Source: Acetobacteraceae bacterium (GTDB taxonomy: Bacteria; Pseudomonadota; Alphaproteobacteria; Acetobacterales; Acetobacteraceae). From it: DNA of 5,209 nt. The notes beneath the pieces are model-generated. The model was not told where the DNA came from. It worked only from the letters and a program-made list of their open reading frames with translations, and ran no database searches. Positions 1 through 5,209 of this stretch are shown here, one piece after another. How positions within the stretch are numbered: the stretch's first letter is position 1; each line of letters begins with the position of its first letter. The stretch spans positions 1 through 5,209 of the forward strand of contig JASHVY010000251.1 in NCBI GenBank assembly GCA_030044345.1. Reading direction: 5' to 3'. A program made the position numbers and the translations under genes.

Positions 1-615
1 GACGCCGCGCCGGCTCACGCGTCCATAGGTCGGCTTGAGCCCGACCGTGCCGCAATAGGCGGCCGGGCCACGGATGGAGCCGCCGGTGTCCGAGCCGCTC
101 GCCACCCGCACGATCCTGGCCGCGATCGCCGCGCCCGAGCCGGAGGAGGAGCCGCCGGTGAAATGATCCGGATTCCAGGGATTGCGGGCGGGCGGGAACG
201 GCAGATCGACGCTCGGGCCGCCGATCGCGAATTCATGCGTCGCGAGCTTGCCGAGCAGCACGCCGCCCGCGGCAACGAAGCGCGCGGCCGCAACACTGTC
301 CGCTTTCGGAATATTGCCGAGCCTCAGCCGCGAATGGCAGGTCGTGGTGATGCCGGCGGTGTCGTAGATGTCCTTGAGCGCATAGGGGATGCCGTGGAAC
401 GGCCCGCGATCGGTCCCGGCGGAGAGCTCGGCATCTGCGCGCGCGGCATCCGCGAGAGCCCGTTCCTTCGTCACCAGGACAAAGGGATGGAGATGCGCAT
501 TGCAGGCGGCGATGCGCGCGAGCGCGGCCTCGGCGAGCGCGGTCGCGGTGAGCGTTCCCGCACGCAGACGCCGCCCGGCCTCGGCCACCGAGAGATCGTG
601 AAGAGCCGCGCTCAT
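1..615 (-). CDS. Amidase-signature family hydrolase, N-terminal 205 residues (truncated by window edge)
   Basis: Members of this family hydrolyse C-N bonds of amides, carboxybiuret, aryl amides or Gln-tRNA-linked substrates in the cytoplasm. Seen: the full amidase signature, with K81 in ALKDIYDTAG, a Gly/Ser-rich loop GGSSSGSGAA at 154-163, and GSDTGGSIRGPAAYCG from 174. The expected Lys/cis-Ser/Ser triad is therefore K81, S156 and S180; its spacing of 75 and 24 residues matches the family. GLKPTYGRVSRRGV follows at the edge. Family members are usually about 450-500 residues, so less than half is visible and the substrate-specific C-terminal part is missing. The ATG start overlaps the stop of the upstream small gene as ATGA, with GGAG about 9 nt upstream, which implies translational coupling. 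The partner gene resembles AtzG, so an AtzE-like amidase is the best guess. A GatA role in tRNA amidation is less likely without gatB beside it. The family call is firm; the substrate is unknown. Confidence 0.93.
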   Translation of the reverse strand, partial: MSAALHDLSVAEAGRRLRAGTLTATALAEAALARIAACNAHLHPFVLVTKERALADAARADAELSAGTDRGPFHGIPYALKDIYDTAGITTTCHSRLRLGNIPKADSVAAARFVAAGGVLLGKLATHEFAIGGPSVDLPFPPARNPWNPDHFTGGSSSGSGAAIAARIVRVASGSDTGGSIRGPAAYCGTVGLKPTYGRVSRRGV

Positions 616-815
616 CGCACCCTCTCCACCCGATAGACCGCGGCCGGCTCGAGCGTGGGTGGAAGCGCTTCGTGCAGCCGCGCGATCTCGGTCCGGAGAT
701 CGGCAAAGGCGATCAGCAATTCCGCCCGCCTCTCCTCCGGAATGGTGAGGCCCGCGCGCGCCATCAGCGCGTCGAACTCCCTCGCCAGGCGCGCCTCGTC
801 GGCCTCCGCCGTCAT
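612..815 (-). CDS. AtzG/GatC-like small subunit (DUF4089-type) of the adjacent amidase
   Basis: A 67-residue acidic-helical protein. Its pattern, GLTIPEERRAELLIAF near residues 22-37, then a second helix, then P-x-x-LEPAAVYRVERV at the C-terminus, resembles AtzG/DUF4089 small proteins. These have the GatC-like topology of two helices followed by a conserved 'EPA-V-[FY]' tail. In the cyanuric-acid pathway AtzG forms a complex with the amidase AtzE and stabilises it. Here the gene lies directly upstream of an amidase-signature gene and its TGA overlaps that gene's ATG by 4 nt, the arrangement expected for a stoichiometric subunit. The start at 815 is supported by a strong AAGGAG six bases upstream. 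The family assignment is by recalled pattern, not by search; a GatC homologue sensu stricto is the main alternative. No cyanurate or biuret gene is visible in the window. Confidence 0.75.
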   Translation of the reverse strand: MTAEADEARLAREFDALMARAGLTIPEERRAELLIAFADLRTEIARLHEALPPTLEPAAVYRVERVR

Positions 816-821
816 CCCTCG

Positions 822-827
822 CTCCTT
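822..827 (-). promoter_or_regulatory. Shine-Dalgarno site of the AtzG-like gene
   Basis: AAGGAG on the minus strand lies 6 nt upstream of the ATG at 815-813. It fixes the start of the small subunit and is the first translation signal of the minus-strand operon. Confidence 0.75.
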
Positions 828-901
828 TTCGGTTGCCGCGGACGAGACTGGCGGGTTTTCCTCCGCCCGGCAACCGCGCGGCCGGCATCATTTGTTTTGT
901 C

Positions 902-914
902 GCGTGATTCACGC
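902..914. promoter_or_regulatory. 13-bp perfect inverted repeat in the divergent intergenic region, candidate operator
   Basis: The sequence GCGTGA-T-TCACGC is a perfect palindrome with 6-bp arms and a one-base centre. It lies between the divergent amidase operon and pat. A further half-site, TCACGC, occurs at 940-945, 31 bp from the matching half-site at 909, about three helical turns. This suits binding by a dimeric regulator acting on one or both promoters, but no specific regulator consensus is recognised. Confidence 0.4.
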
Positions 915-920
915 CTCCGG

Positions 921-950
921 TTGAGTCCACCTTCGGCGATCACGCTATGA
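921..950 (+). promoter_or_regulatory. Weak candidate sigma-70 promoter for pat
   Basis: TTGAGT at 921-926 matches four of six bases of a -35 box. The following TA-containing stretch CTATGA at 945-950 is a poor -10 box with 18-bp spacing. If real, transcription would begin at or just before the ATG at 960 and give a leaderless mRNA, which would fit the lack of a Shine-Dalgarno sequence there. This is inference from weak matches. Confidence 0.18.
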
Positions 951-959
951 GTGCCCCCG

Positions 960-3641
960 ATGTCCATCCGCAATCTCGACAAGGCGTTCCGTCCGGCCTC
1001 GATCGCCTTGATCGCCGCCTCCCTGGAGGAAGGGGGGATCGCGGCGAAAACGCTCGCCAACCTCTCTGCCGCCGGCTTCAAGGGCCCCCTCTGGTGCGTC
1101 GCCCCTGGGTCGGGCGCGCCTGAGCCAGGCGCATGCGCCTCCGTGCCCTGGTTCCCGGACATAGCGAGCCTGCCCCGGGGGCCCGATCTCGCGGTGATCG
1201 CCACACCGCCGGAGACGGTCCCTTCCCTCCTCAGCGCGCTCGGCGCCAGCGGCACGGGCGCGGCTCTCCTCCTCGGCACCGCATCCGCCGCCGCGGCGGA
1301 CGCACCAGGGCGGGTGCTCCGAAGCGCGATCCTGGCGGCCGCACGGCCCCACCTGGTCCGGGTGATCGGGCCTGGGAGCCTCGGCATCATCGTGCCCGGC
1401 CTCGGTCTCAATGCGAGCTTCGCCCATCTTGCCCCGGCGCGCGGGTCGGTCGCCCTCGTCAGCCAGTCGAGCGCGCTCGCCGCCGCCGCGATCGACTGGG
1501 CAAAGCCCCGCCAGATCGGCTTCTCGCACATCGTCACGCTCGGCGATGTCACGGATGTCGATTTCGGCGACATGCTCGATTACCTGGCCAATTCGCCCGA
1601 GGCGCGAGCCATCCTGCTCTATGCCGACAAGATCCGGCAGGCGCGCAAATTCATGTCCGCGGCCCGCGCCGCCGCGCGCGGCAAGCCGGTGGTCGTGGTC
1701 AAGGCAAGGCGCCTTGCCTCCTGTGAAGAGGAGGACGCGCCCGATGCCGTCTTCGACGCCGCCTTCCGCCGCGCCGGCGCGCTCCGTGTCCGCTCGATGC
1801 CGGAGCTTTTCGCCGCCGCCGAAACGCTAGCGCTGACCCGCGAGCGGCGCGGCAATCGGCTCGCGATCCTCACCAACGGCACCGGCCCGGGGATTCTGGC
1901 GCGGGATGCGCTCCTGGAAGCCGGCGGCCGGCTCGCCGCCTTCACCTCCGAAACGGCGGCGCGGCTTGCCGCCCTTCGCACACCCGTCGAGCCGAACGCG
2001 GACGGCAATGCCAACCCGATCGATATTCCGGGCAACGCGGACCCGAAGGCAAGCGCTGCTTCGCTCGCCGCCGTGCTCGCCGATCCCGGCGTGGATGCGG
2101 CCCTTGTCGTGCACAGCCCGAACGCGCTCGAAAAATCCAATGAGGCGGCCGAGGCGCTGATCGCGGCACTTCCTTCCCTCTCCTCCCTCGCATCGACCGG
2201 CCGCAACGTCTTCACCGCCTGGCTCGGAGAGGAAACCGCAGCCCCGGCGCGCCTTCGCTTCGCCGAGGCGCGCATCCCGAGCTACCCCTCGCTCGACGAA
2301 GCGGTGAGCGGCTTCATGCACCGCGTGCGCTACCGCGCGAACCAGGACATGCTGATGGAAGTCCCGCCGGCCGAGCGCGGCGACGCCAGGCCCGATCATG
2401 AGGCTGCCTCATCCGCCATTGCTGCGGCACTCGCGGCAGGGCGGCGCTGGCTCGATCCCGCCGAGGTCGAGCGCCTGCTCGGCGCCTACGGCATCCCGGT
2501 CGCGCCGAGCCGCGCGGTCGCGGACGGCGAGGAGGCCGCTTCGGCCGCCGCCGCGATCGGCGGCGCGGTCGCGCTCAAAATCCGCTCGGTGGATATCACA
2601 CACCGCGGCGAGGCCGGCGGGGTTGCGCTGCATCTCGAAGGCACGGCACAGGTGCGCGCCGAGGCGGCTTCGATGCTTGCCCGCGTCCGCCGTGTCCACC
2701 CCGAAGCCCGGATCGAGGGGTTCCTCGTGCAGGAGATGATCACCCGGCCGGGCGCGATCGAGCTTGCCGCCAGCCTGATCGATGGCGGCATCTTCGGCCC
2801 GGTCGTGCGGTTCGGCCAAGGCGGCGCCTTTGTGTCCGGCGAGGCGAGCCTGGAACTCCCGCCGCTCAACATGGCGCTGGCGAACTGGCAGATGGCGCGG
2901 GCGCGGATCTGGCCGCGGCTTCAGGAAGGGCATGGCGCGCCTTCCGTCGATACCGGCGCGGTGGCTCAGGTGCTGATCCGCATCGCCGAGATCGCCTGTG
3001 CGCATGCGGAGATCGAGACATTGCTCATCGATCCCCTGCTCGCCGACGCGGACGGGGTGATCGCGCTCGATGCGCGGATCGCGGTCGCGCCGGCCCGAGG
3101 CAGCGCGACAAGAAGGCTCGCAATCCCTCCCTACCCGGCCGAGCTCGAGACTTCTCTCCCGCTCGATGACGGCAGCGAAGTGCGGGTCCGGCCGATCCGC
3201 CCCGAGGACGAGCCGCTGCTGCAGGAGATGTTCCGGCACATGAGCGCGGAGGATGTGCGGCTCCGCTTCTTCATCACGATGCGGGAGATGCCGCACGCGC
3301 TCGCCGCGCGCCTCACGCAGATCGATTACGATCGCGAAATGGCGGTGATCGCGCTCGACGAGGAGGACGCGATCGAGGGGGTCGCGCGCTTCTCGGCCGA
3401 CCCCGACAATGCGCGCGCTGAATTCGCCGTCGCGGTGCGCAGCGACCGCAAGCGCCATCGCATCGGGCACGTCTTGATGACCTATCTGCTGGAGATCGCG
3501 CATCGCCGCGGCATTGGCGAGATCTTCGGCGATGTCGTCGCGGAGAACGCGCCGATGATCGCCTTCTGCCGCGCCCTCGGCTTCTCCATCGGTCCCCATC
3601 CGGCCGACCGCCAGCTCCTGCGCGTGACCCGGCCGGGATGA
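960..3641 (+). CDS. pat: Pat-type protein lysine acetyltransferase: acyl-CoA synthetase (NDP-forming)-like domains fused to C-terminal GNAT
   Basis: An 893-residue protein with the Pat/YfiQ domain order and near-identical length to Salmonella Pat (about 886). Family role: cytosolic acetyl-CoA-dependent acetylation of enzyme lysines, classically inactivating acetyl-CoA synthetase. Domains: CoA-binding Rossmann fold about 8-130; ligase flavodoxin-like domains about 130-460 (GPGSLG at 137-142, SQSSAL at 168-173); ATP-grasp-like about 479-715 (KIRSVDITHRGEAGGV from 540); GNAT about 728-893. The GNAT domain keeps the probable catalytic glutamate, E821 in AEFAVAVRSD. The start at ATG 960 is chosen because MSIRNLDKAFRP matches the usual family N-terminus; an in-frame GTG at 951 is the alternative, and neither has a good Shine-Dalgarno site. 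Oddities: the phospho-His loop SHTGAL of active ligases is absent and shortened after K248, several ligase glycines are replaced, and the GNAT loop reads K-R-H-R-I-G instead of Q/R-x-x-G-x-G. The ligase part is therefore probably non-catalytic, as reported for Salmonella Pat. Neither acs nor a sirtuin gene is in view. Confidence 0.9.
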   Translation: MSIRNLDKAFRPASIALIAASLEEGGIAAKTLANLSAAGFKGPLWCVAPGSGAPEPGACASVPWFPDIASLPRGPDLAVIATPPETVPSLLSALGASGTGAALLLGTASAAAADAPGRVLRSAILAAARPHLVRVIGPGSLGIIVPGLGLNASFAHLAPARGSVALVSQSSALAAAAIDWAKPRQIGFSHIVTLGDVTDVDFGDMLDYLANSPEARAILLYADKIRQARKFMSAARAAARGKPVVVVKARRLASCEEEDAPDAVFDAAFRRAGALRVRSMPELFAAAETLALTRERRGNRLAILTNGTGPGILARDALLEAGGRLAAFTSETAARLAALRTPVEPNADGNANPIDIPGNADPKASAASLAAVLADPGVDAALVVHSPNALEKSNEAAEALIAALPSLSSLASTGRNVFTAWLGEETAAPARLRFAEARIPSYPSLDEAVSGFMHRVRYRANQDMLMEVPPAERGDARPDHEAASSAIAAALAAGRRWLDPAEVERLLGAYGIPVAPSRAVADGEEAASAAAAIGGAVALKIRSVDITHRGEAGGVALHLEGTAQVRAEAASMLARVRRVHPEARIEGFLVQEMITRPGAIELAASLIDGGIFGPVVRFGQGGAFVSGEASLELPPLNMALANWQMARARIWPRLQEGHGAPSVDTGAVAQVLIRIAEIACAHAEIETLLIDPLLADADGVIALDARIAVAPARGSATRRLAIPPYPAELETSLPLDDGSEVRVRPIRPEDEPLLQEMFRHMSAEDVRLRFFITMREMPHALAARLTQIDYDREMAVIALDEEDAIEGVARFSADPDNARAEFAVAVRSDRKRHRIGHVLMTYLLEIAHRRGIGEIFGDVVAENAPMIAFCRALGFSIGPHPADRQLLRVTRPG
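1702..1719. repeat. 18-bp perfect palindrome inside pat
   Basis: AGGCAAGGC is followed immediately by its reverse complement GCCTTGCCT with no spacer. It encodes residues around 248-254 of Pat, where active NDP-forming ligases begin the phospho-histidine loop and this protein lacks it. Each arm also contains a tandem 'aaggc' repeat. It may be chance, a deletion or insertion scar, or a protein-binding site. Confidence 0.6.
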
Positions 3642-3650
3642 CCGATCTGC

Positions 3651-4550
3651 ATGGCGTTGTCGGCTTCTCCCGCCGCCGCTTCCCGCCACGTGCTTTTGCC
3701 GGCGCTGAAAGATCTCGTCTTCGTCGCCAACCCGAACGCGATCGTGAAGCAGATGACCGAGATGAAATCGCTCAGCCGTGAGTGCATTCATGCACTCTGG
3801 GACGAGCTGGCGCGCTATCCCGCGACGCAGGCCGACGAAGCCTGCCGCCATCTCTTGCGCACGGTATCCGGTTGGATCGGCGCCACTCATGCCGCCTGGC
3901 TGGGCTCGGTTCGCGTCCTGGACGGGGCCGATACCGAAACCGACCCCCTATTTGGCTGGCGGGTCAAATCCATCCAGTTCGAGCCACCTTTGCCCAAGAT
4001 CATTCTTGCGGCTGCCCGGATGCTTCTGGCCAGGAACGGACGCGACCCGGGCATGACAGTCGTCGCCATGGCCCGGCGCAGCGGAAGTTTTCGCGTGAAC
4101 CGCCTGCACGACGGCTTCATCGATTTCGAGGCTTTCCGGAAGACGGACCACTATGCCCGGCATTATCGCCGGTTCAAGGTGAACGACCGGCTCTGGATCG
4201 GCTGTCCGGTCAGTCCGATGGCCGAGTCTTTCGTCGTCTTCGACAAACGCCGGCCCGGGCAGTTTTTCACCGACGAGCAGGCGGAGCTGGCGGCCACGGT
4301 CATGCGGGGACTGACCTGGCTCCAGCTCTCGCTGCTCCTCCATCACGGGATCGGGCTCACGACGTCGCCGCTGACCGCGATGGAGCGTCGGGTCCTGCGG
4401 CTTCTTTTGACCGACAGGACGGAGAAGCAGATTGCCGAGGCCTTGAACCAGAGCGCCAACACCACGCACGGCCATATTCGCAACGTCTTTCGCAAGTATG
4501 GCGTGCGGAGCAGGCACGCCCTGATGGCCCTGTGGCTCGCGTCGAGGTAG
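3651..4550 (+). CDS. LuxR-type helix-turn-helix transcriptional regulator
   Basis: A 299-residue protein ending in a clear LuxR/GerE DNA-binding domain at 241-297: LTAMERRVLRLLLTDRTEKQ, then IAEALNQSANTTHGHIRNVF, then RKYGVRSRHALMALWLA. The Glu after LT, the IAxxL turn, the recognition-helix region (N270-F280) and the K-x-GVRSR tail are all in place. The 200 residues before it look like a small-molecule or redox sensing domain (PAS/GAF-like by length). The stretch LWDELARYPATQADEACRHL is reminiscent of a family of uncharacterised HTH regulators. I see no receiver phospho-acceptor signature and cannot match the autoinducer-pocket residues of true LuxR, so the signal is unknown. It starts 9 nt after the pat stop with no terminator between, so co-transcription with pat is likely. 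No good Shine-Dalgarno site precedes ATG 3651. In-frame ATGs at 3753 and 3762, close to where the recognisable domain starts, are credible alternatives. Confidence 0.85.
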   Translation: MALSASPAAASRHVLLPALKDLVFVANPNAIVKQMTEMKSLSRECIHALWDELARYPATQADEACRHLLRTVSGWIGATHAAWLGSVRVLDGADTETDPLFGWRVKSIQFEPPLPKIILAAARMLLARNGRDPGMTVVAMARRSGSFRVNRLHDGFIDFEAFRKTDHYARHYRRFKVNDRLWIGCPVSPMAESFVVFDKRRPGQFFTDEQAELAATVMRGLTWLQLSLLLHHGIGLTTSPLTAMERRVLRLLLTDRTEKQIAEALNQSANTTHGHIRNVFRKYGVRSRHALMALWLASR

Positions 4551-4593
4551 CGGCCGAGGCACGACAGGGCCGGAATCAACCTGTTTAGGGGAC

Positions 4594-4619
4594 TACCCGC
4601 CAGCGTATCGATCCGGGTA
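4594..4619. repeat. Short inverted repeat downstream of the LuxR gene
   Basis: TACCCG at 4594-4599 and CGGGTA at 4614-4619 are inverted repeats separated by 14 bases. There is no T-tract, so a rho-independent terminator is unlikely. A regulator site upstream of the exoprotein gene is possible but weakly supported. Confidence 0.2.
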
Positions 4620-4660
4620 TGTATTCACCAGGATGCGCGGCGCAGCGGCCGGTGTCGCGC

Positions 4661-4667
4661 GGGGAGG
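4661..4667 (+). promoter_or_regulatory. Strong Shine-Dalgarno-like sequence for a possible leader ORF
   Basis: GGGGAGG lies 3 nt before ATG 4671 and 8 nt before ATG 4676. The 8-nt spacing favours the second ATG. It lies in otherwise non-coding DNA, which is why the short ORF that follows is listed. Confidence 0.35.
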
Positions 4668-4675
4668 TTCATGCC

Positions 4676-4738
4676 ATGCGCCGTCCGGCGCGGCTTCGAT
4701 CGAGGGCATTACGGACAACCTGTCTTATCCGTTTCTAA
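4676..4738 (+). CDS. Possible 20-codon Arg-rich leader peptide upstream of the exoprotein gene
   Basis: An ATG well spaced from GGGGAGG opens a 20-residue frame ending in TAA at 4736-4738, 53 nt before the exoprotein start. Seven of 20 residues are Arg, encoded by varied codons including CGA and AGG. That composition could make it a translation-sensitive leader, or it could simply reflect GC-rich DNA. No homologue is recognised. The nearby ATG at 4671 opens a longer frame overlapping the exoprotein, but its translation looks like an out-of-frame shadow. Evidence rests on the ribosome-binding site and position only. Confidence 0.22.
   Translation: MRRPARLRSRALRTTCLIRF
4681..4701 (+). repeat. 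Direct repeat copy 1 in the exoprotein leader
   Basis: Matches 4741-4761 at 17 of 21 positions, including an uninterrupted 11-base CGGCTTCGATC, at an offset of exactly 60 bp. It could be a regulator half-site pair or a small duplication. Confidence 0.4.
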
Positions 4739-4740
4739 AC

Positions 4741-4761
4741 CGGTCCGTTCCGGCTTCGATC
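4741..4761 (+). repeat. Direct repeat copy 2 in the exoprotein leader
   Basis: Second copy of the 21-bp imperfect direct repeat, ending 30 bp before the exoprotein start codon. The conserved core is CGGCTTCGATC. Confidence 0.4.
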
Positions 4762-4780
4762 TGGATTCAATACGCACATC

Positions 4781-4787
4781 GGGGGAG
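4781..4787 (+). promoter_or_regulatory. Shine-Dalgarno site of the TpsA-like gene
   Basis: GGGGGAG ends 4 nt before ATG 4792. It supports this start, which also gives a well-formed signal peptide. Confidence 0.6.
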
Positions 4788-4791
4788 CGTC

Positions 4792-5209
4792 ATGGGCGAA
4801 GCCGCAAAGAGAAGCGGGGAGAGAGCTTGCCGGTTGAATCCCGGCCGCTGGCGCAACCTCCTCCTTGCCGGCACCATGCTCTCGGGCCTTGCGGTGCCGG
4901 CGCTGGCGCAGACGCTGCCGACGGGCGGGAATTATGTCGCGGGCGCGGGCAGCATCGCGACCGCCGGGCCGGGGATGACGATCAACCAGTCGACCGGTCG
5001 TGGCATCATCAACTGGCAAGGGTTCTCGATCGGCAGTGCCAATTCGGTTCAGATCAACAACGGCTCCGGGGCGACGCTCAACCGCGTGACAGGCGGTAAT
5101 CTCTCGACGATCGCGGGGCAGCTCGGCGCCACCGGCTCGGTCTATCTCATCAACCCGAATGGCGTGGTGGTGGGGTCGGGCGGCAAGGTTCTGACCGGCG
5201 GCAGCTTCG
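4792..5209 (+). CDS. Filamentous-haemagglutinin-like two-partner secretion exoprotein (TpsA), N-terminal 139 residues (truncated by window edge)
   Basis: TpsA proteins are large beta-helical adhesins, toxins or contact-dependent effectors, exported through Sec and then through a dedicated TpsB outer-membrane pore. Seen: a basic N-region to about residue 21, a hydrophobic core LLLAGTMLSGLAVPALA, and a probable signal-peptidase cut after A39 (ALA|Q). The TPS secretion domain begins with QTLPTGGNYVAGAGSI, then INWQGFSIG at 73-81, LNRVTGG at 96-102, and the hallmark NPNG motif at 121-124 followed by VVVGSGGKVLTGGSF. The pattern matches the haemagglutination-activity domain (about 120-250 residues), of which only the first part is visible. 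The frame stays open to the right edge. The start is fixed by GGGGGAG 4 nt upstream. The passenger region that would decide between adhesin and CdiA-like toxin, and the tpsB gene, lie outside the window. Confidence 0.92.
   Translation, partial: MGEAAKRSGERACRLNPGRWRNLLLAGTMLSGLAVPALAQTLPTGGNYVAGAGSIATAGPGMTINQSTGRGIINWQGFSIGSANSVQINNGSGATLNRVTGGNLSTIAGQLGATGSVYLINPNGVVVGSGGKVLTGGSF

Noticed and set aside
163..636. Plus-strand open frames over 163-636
   Set aside because: They are antisense to the amidase gene, whose catalytic motifs are intact on the minus strand.
1127..1140. 14-bp perfect palindrome AGGCGCATGCGCCT inside pat
   Set aside because: At this GC content about one 14-bp palindrome is expected by chance in a window of this size, and it lies in ordinary coding sequence with no special protein context.
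3638..3781. ATGA overlap at the pat stop opening a 47-codon frame
   Set aside because: The overlap looks like translational coupling, but the frame translates to a low-complexity Arg-rich product, lies within the LuxR reading frame and ends early; it is a shadow.
2409..3890. 493-codon minus-strand open frame opposite pat and the LuxR gene start
   Set aside because: It is antisense to the strongly supported Pat protein, has His/Arg/Asp-rich shadow composition typical of GC-rich DNA, and shows no domain.
4564..4584. ACAGG/CCTGT inverted repeat just after the LuxR stop as a terminator
   Set aside because: The stem is only 5 bp with an 11-base loop, low stability and no following T-run, so it is not a convincing rho-independent terminator.
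4671..5099. 142-codon frame starting at ATG 4671 behind a good Shine-Dalgarno sequence
   Set aside because: It overlaps the clearly homologous TPS exoprotein out of frame, and its translation is an Arg/Asp/Gln-rich shadow without recognisable features.

Overview
The window is GC-rich, densely coding DNA with strong G/C preference at third codon positions. Together with an alphaproteobacterial-looking Pat protein and a two-partner-secretion exoprotein, this suggests an alphaproteobacterium. Rhodospirillales/Acetobacteraceae is a plausible guess, but nothing here proves it.

Layout: (1) Positions 1-815, minus strand: a 67-residue AtzG/GatC-like small protein whose stop codon overlaps (ATGA) the start of an amidase-signature hydrolase; the amidase runs off the left edge. 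(2) Positions 816-959: a divergent intergenic region with a perfect 13-bp inverted repeat and a strong Shine-Dalgarno site for the minus-strand operon. (3) Positions 960-3641, plus strand: a large Pat-type protein lysine acetyltransferase, with an NDP-forming acyl-CoA-synthetase-like platform fused to a C-terminal GNAT domain. Several ligase motifs are eroded, and the GNAT acetyl-CoA loop is unusual. (4) Positions 3651-4550: a LuxR-type HTH regulator 9 nt behind pat and probably co-transcribed with it. (5) Positions 4551-4791: a leader region with a possible Arg-rich 20-codon ORF, direct repeats and a Shine-Dalgarno site. (6) Positions 4792-5209: the start of a filamentous-haemagglutinin-like TpsA exoprotein with a clear signal peptide, cut by the right edge.

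How the parts relate: the amidase pair looks like a catabolic C-N hydrolase with its accessory subunit. Pat would control metabolic enzymes by lysine acetylation; in characterised bacteria the classic target is AMP-forming acetyl-CoA synthetase. The LuxR protein may regulate its own operon or the downstream exoprotein, but that rests only on proximity. I see no CRISPR array, tRNA, rRNA, insertion sequence or phage gene. The items most worth a second look are the altered GNAT loop of Pat, an 18-bp perfect palindrome exactly where Pat lacks the ligase phospho-histidine loop, the divergent-promoter palindrome, and the leader ORF before the exoprotein gene.
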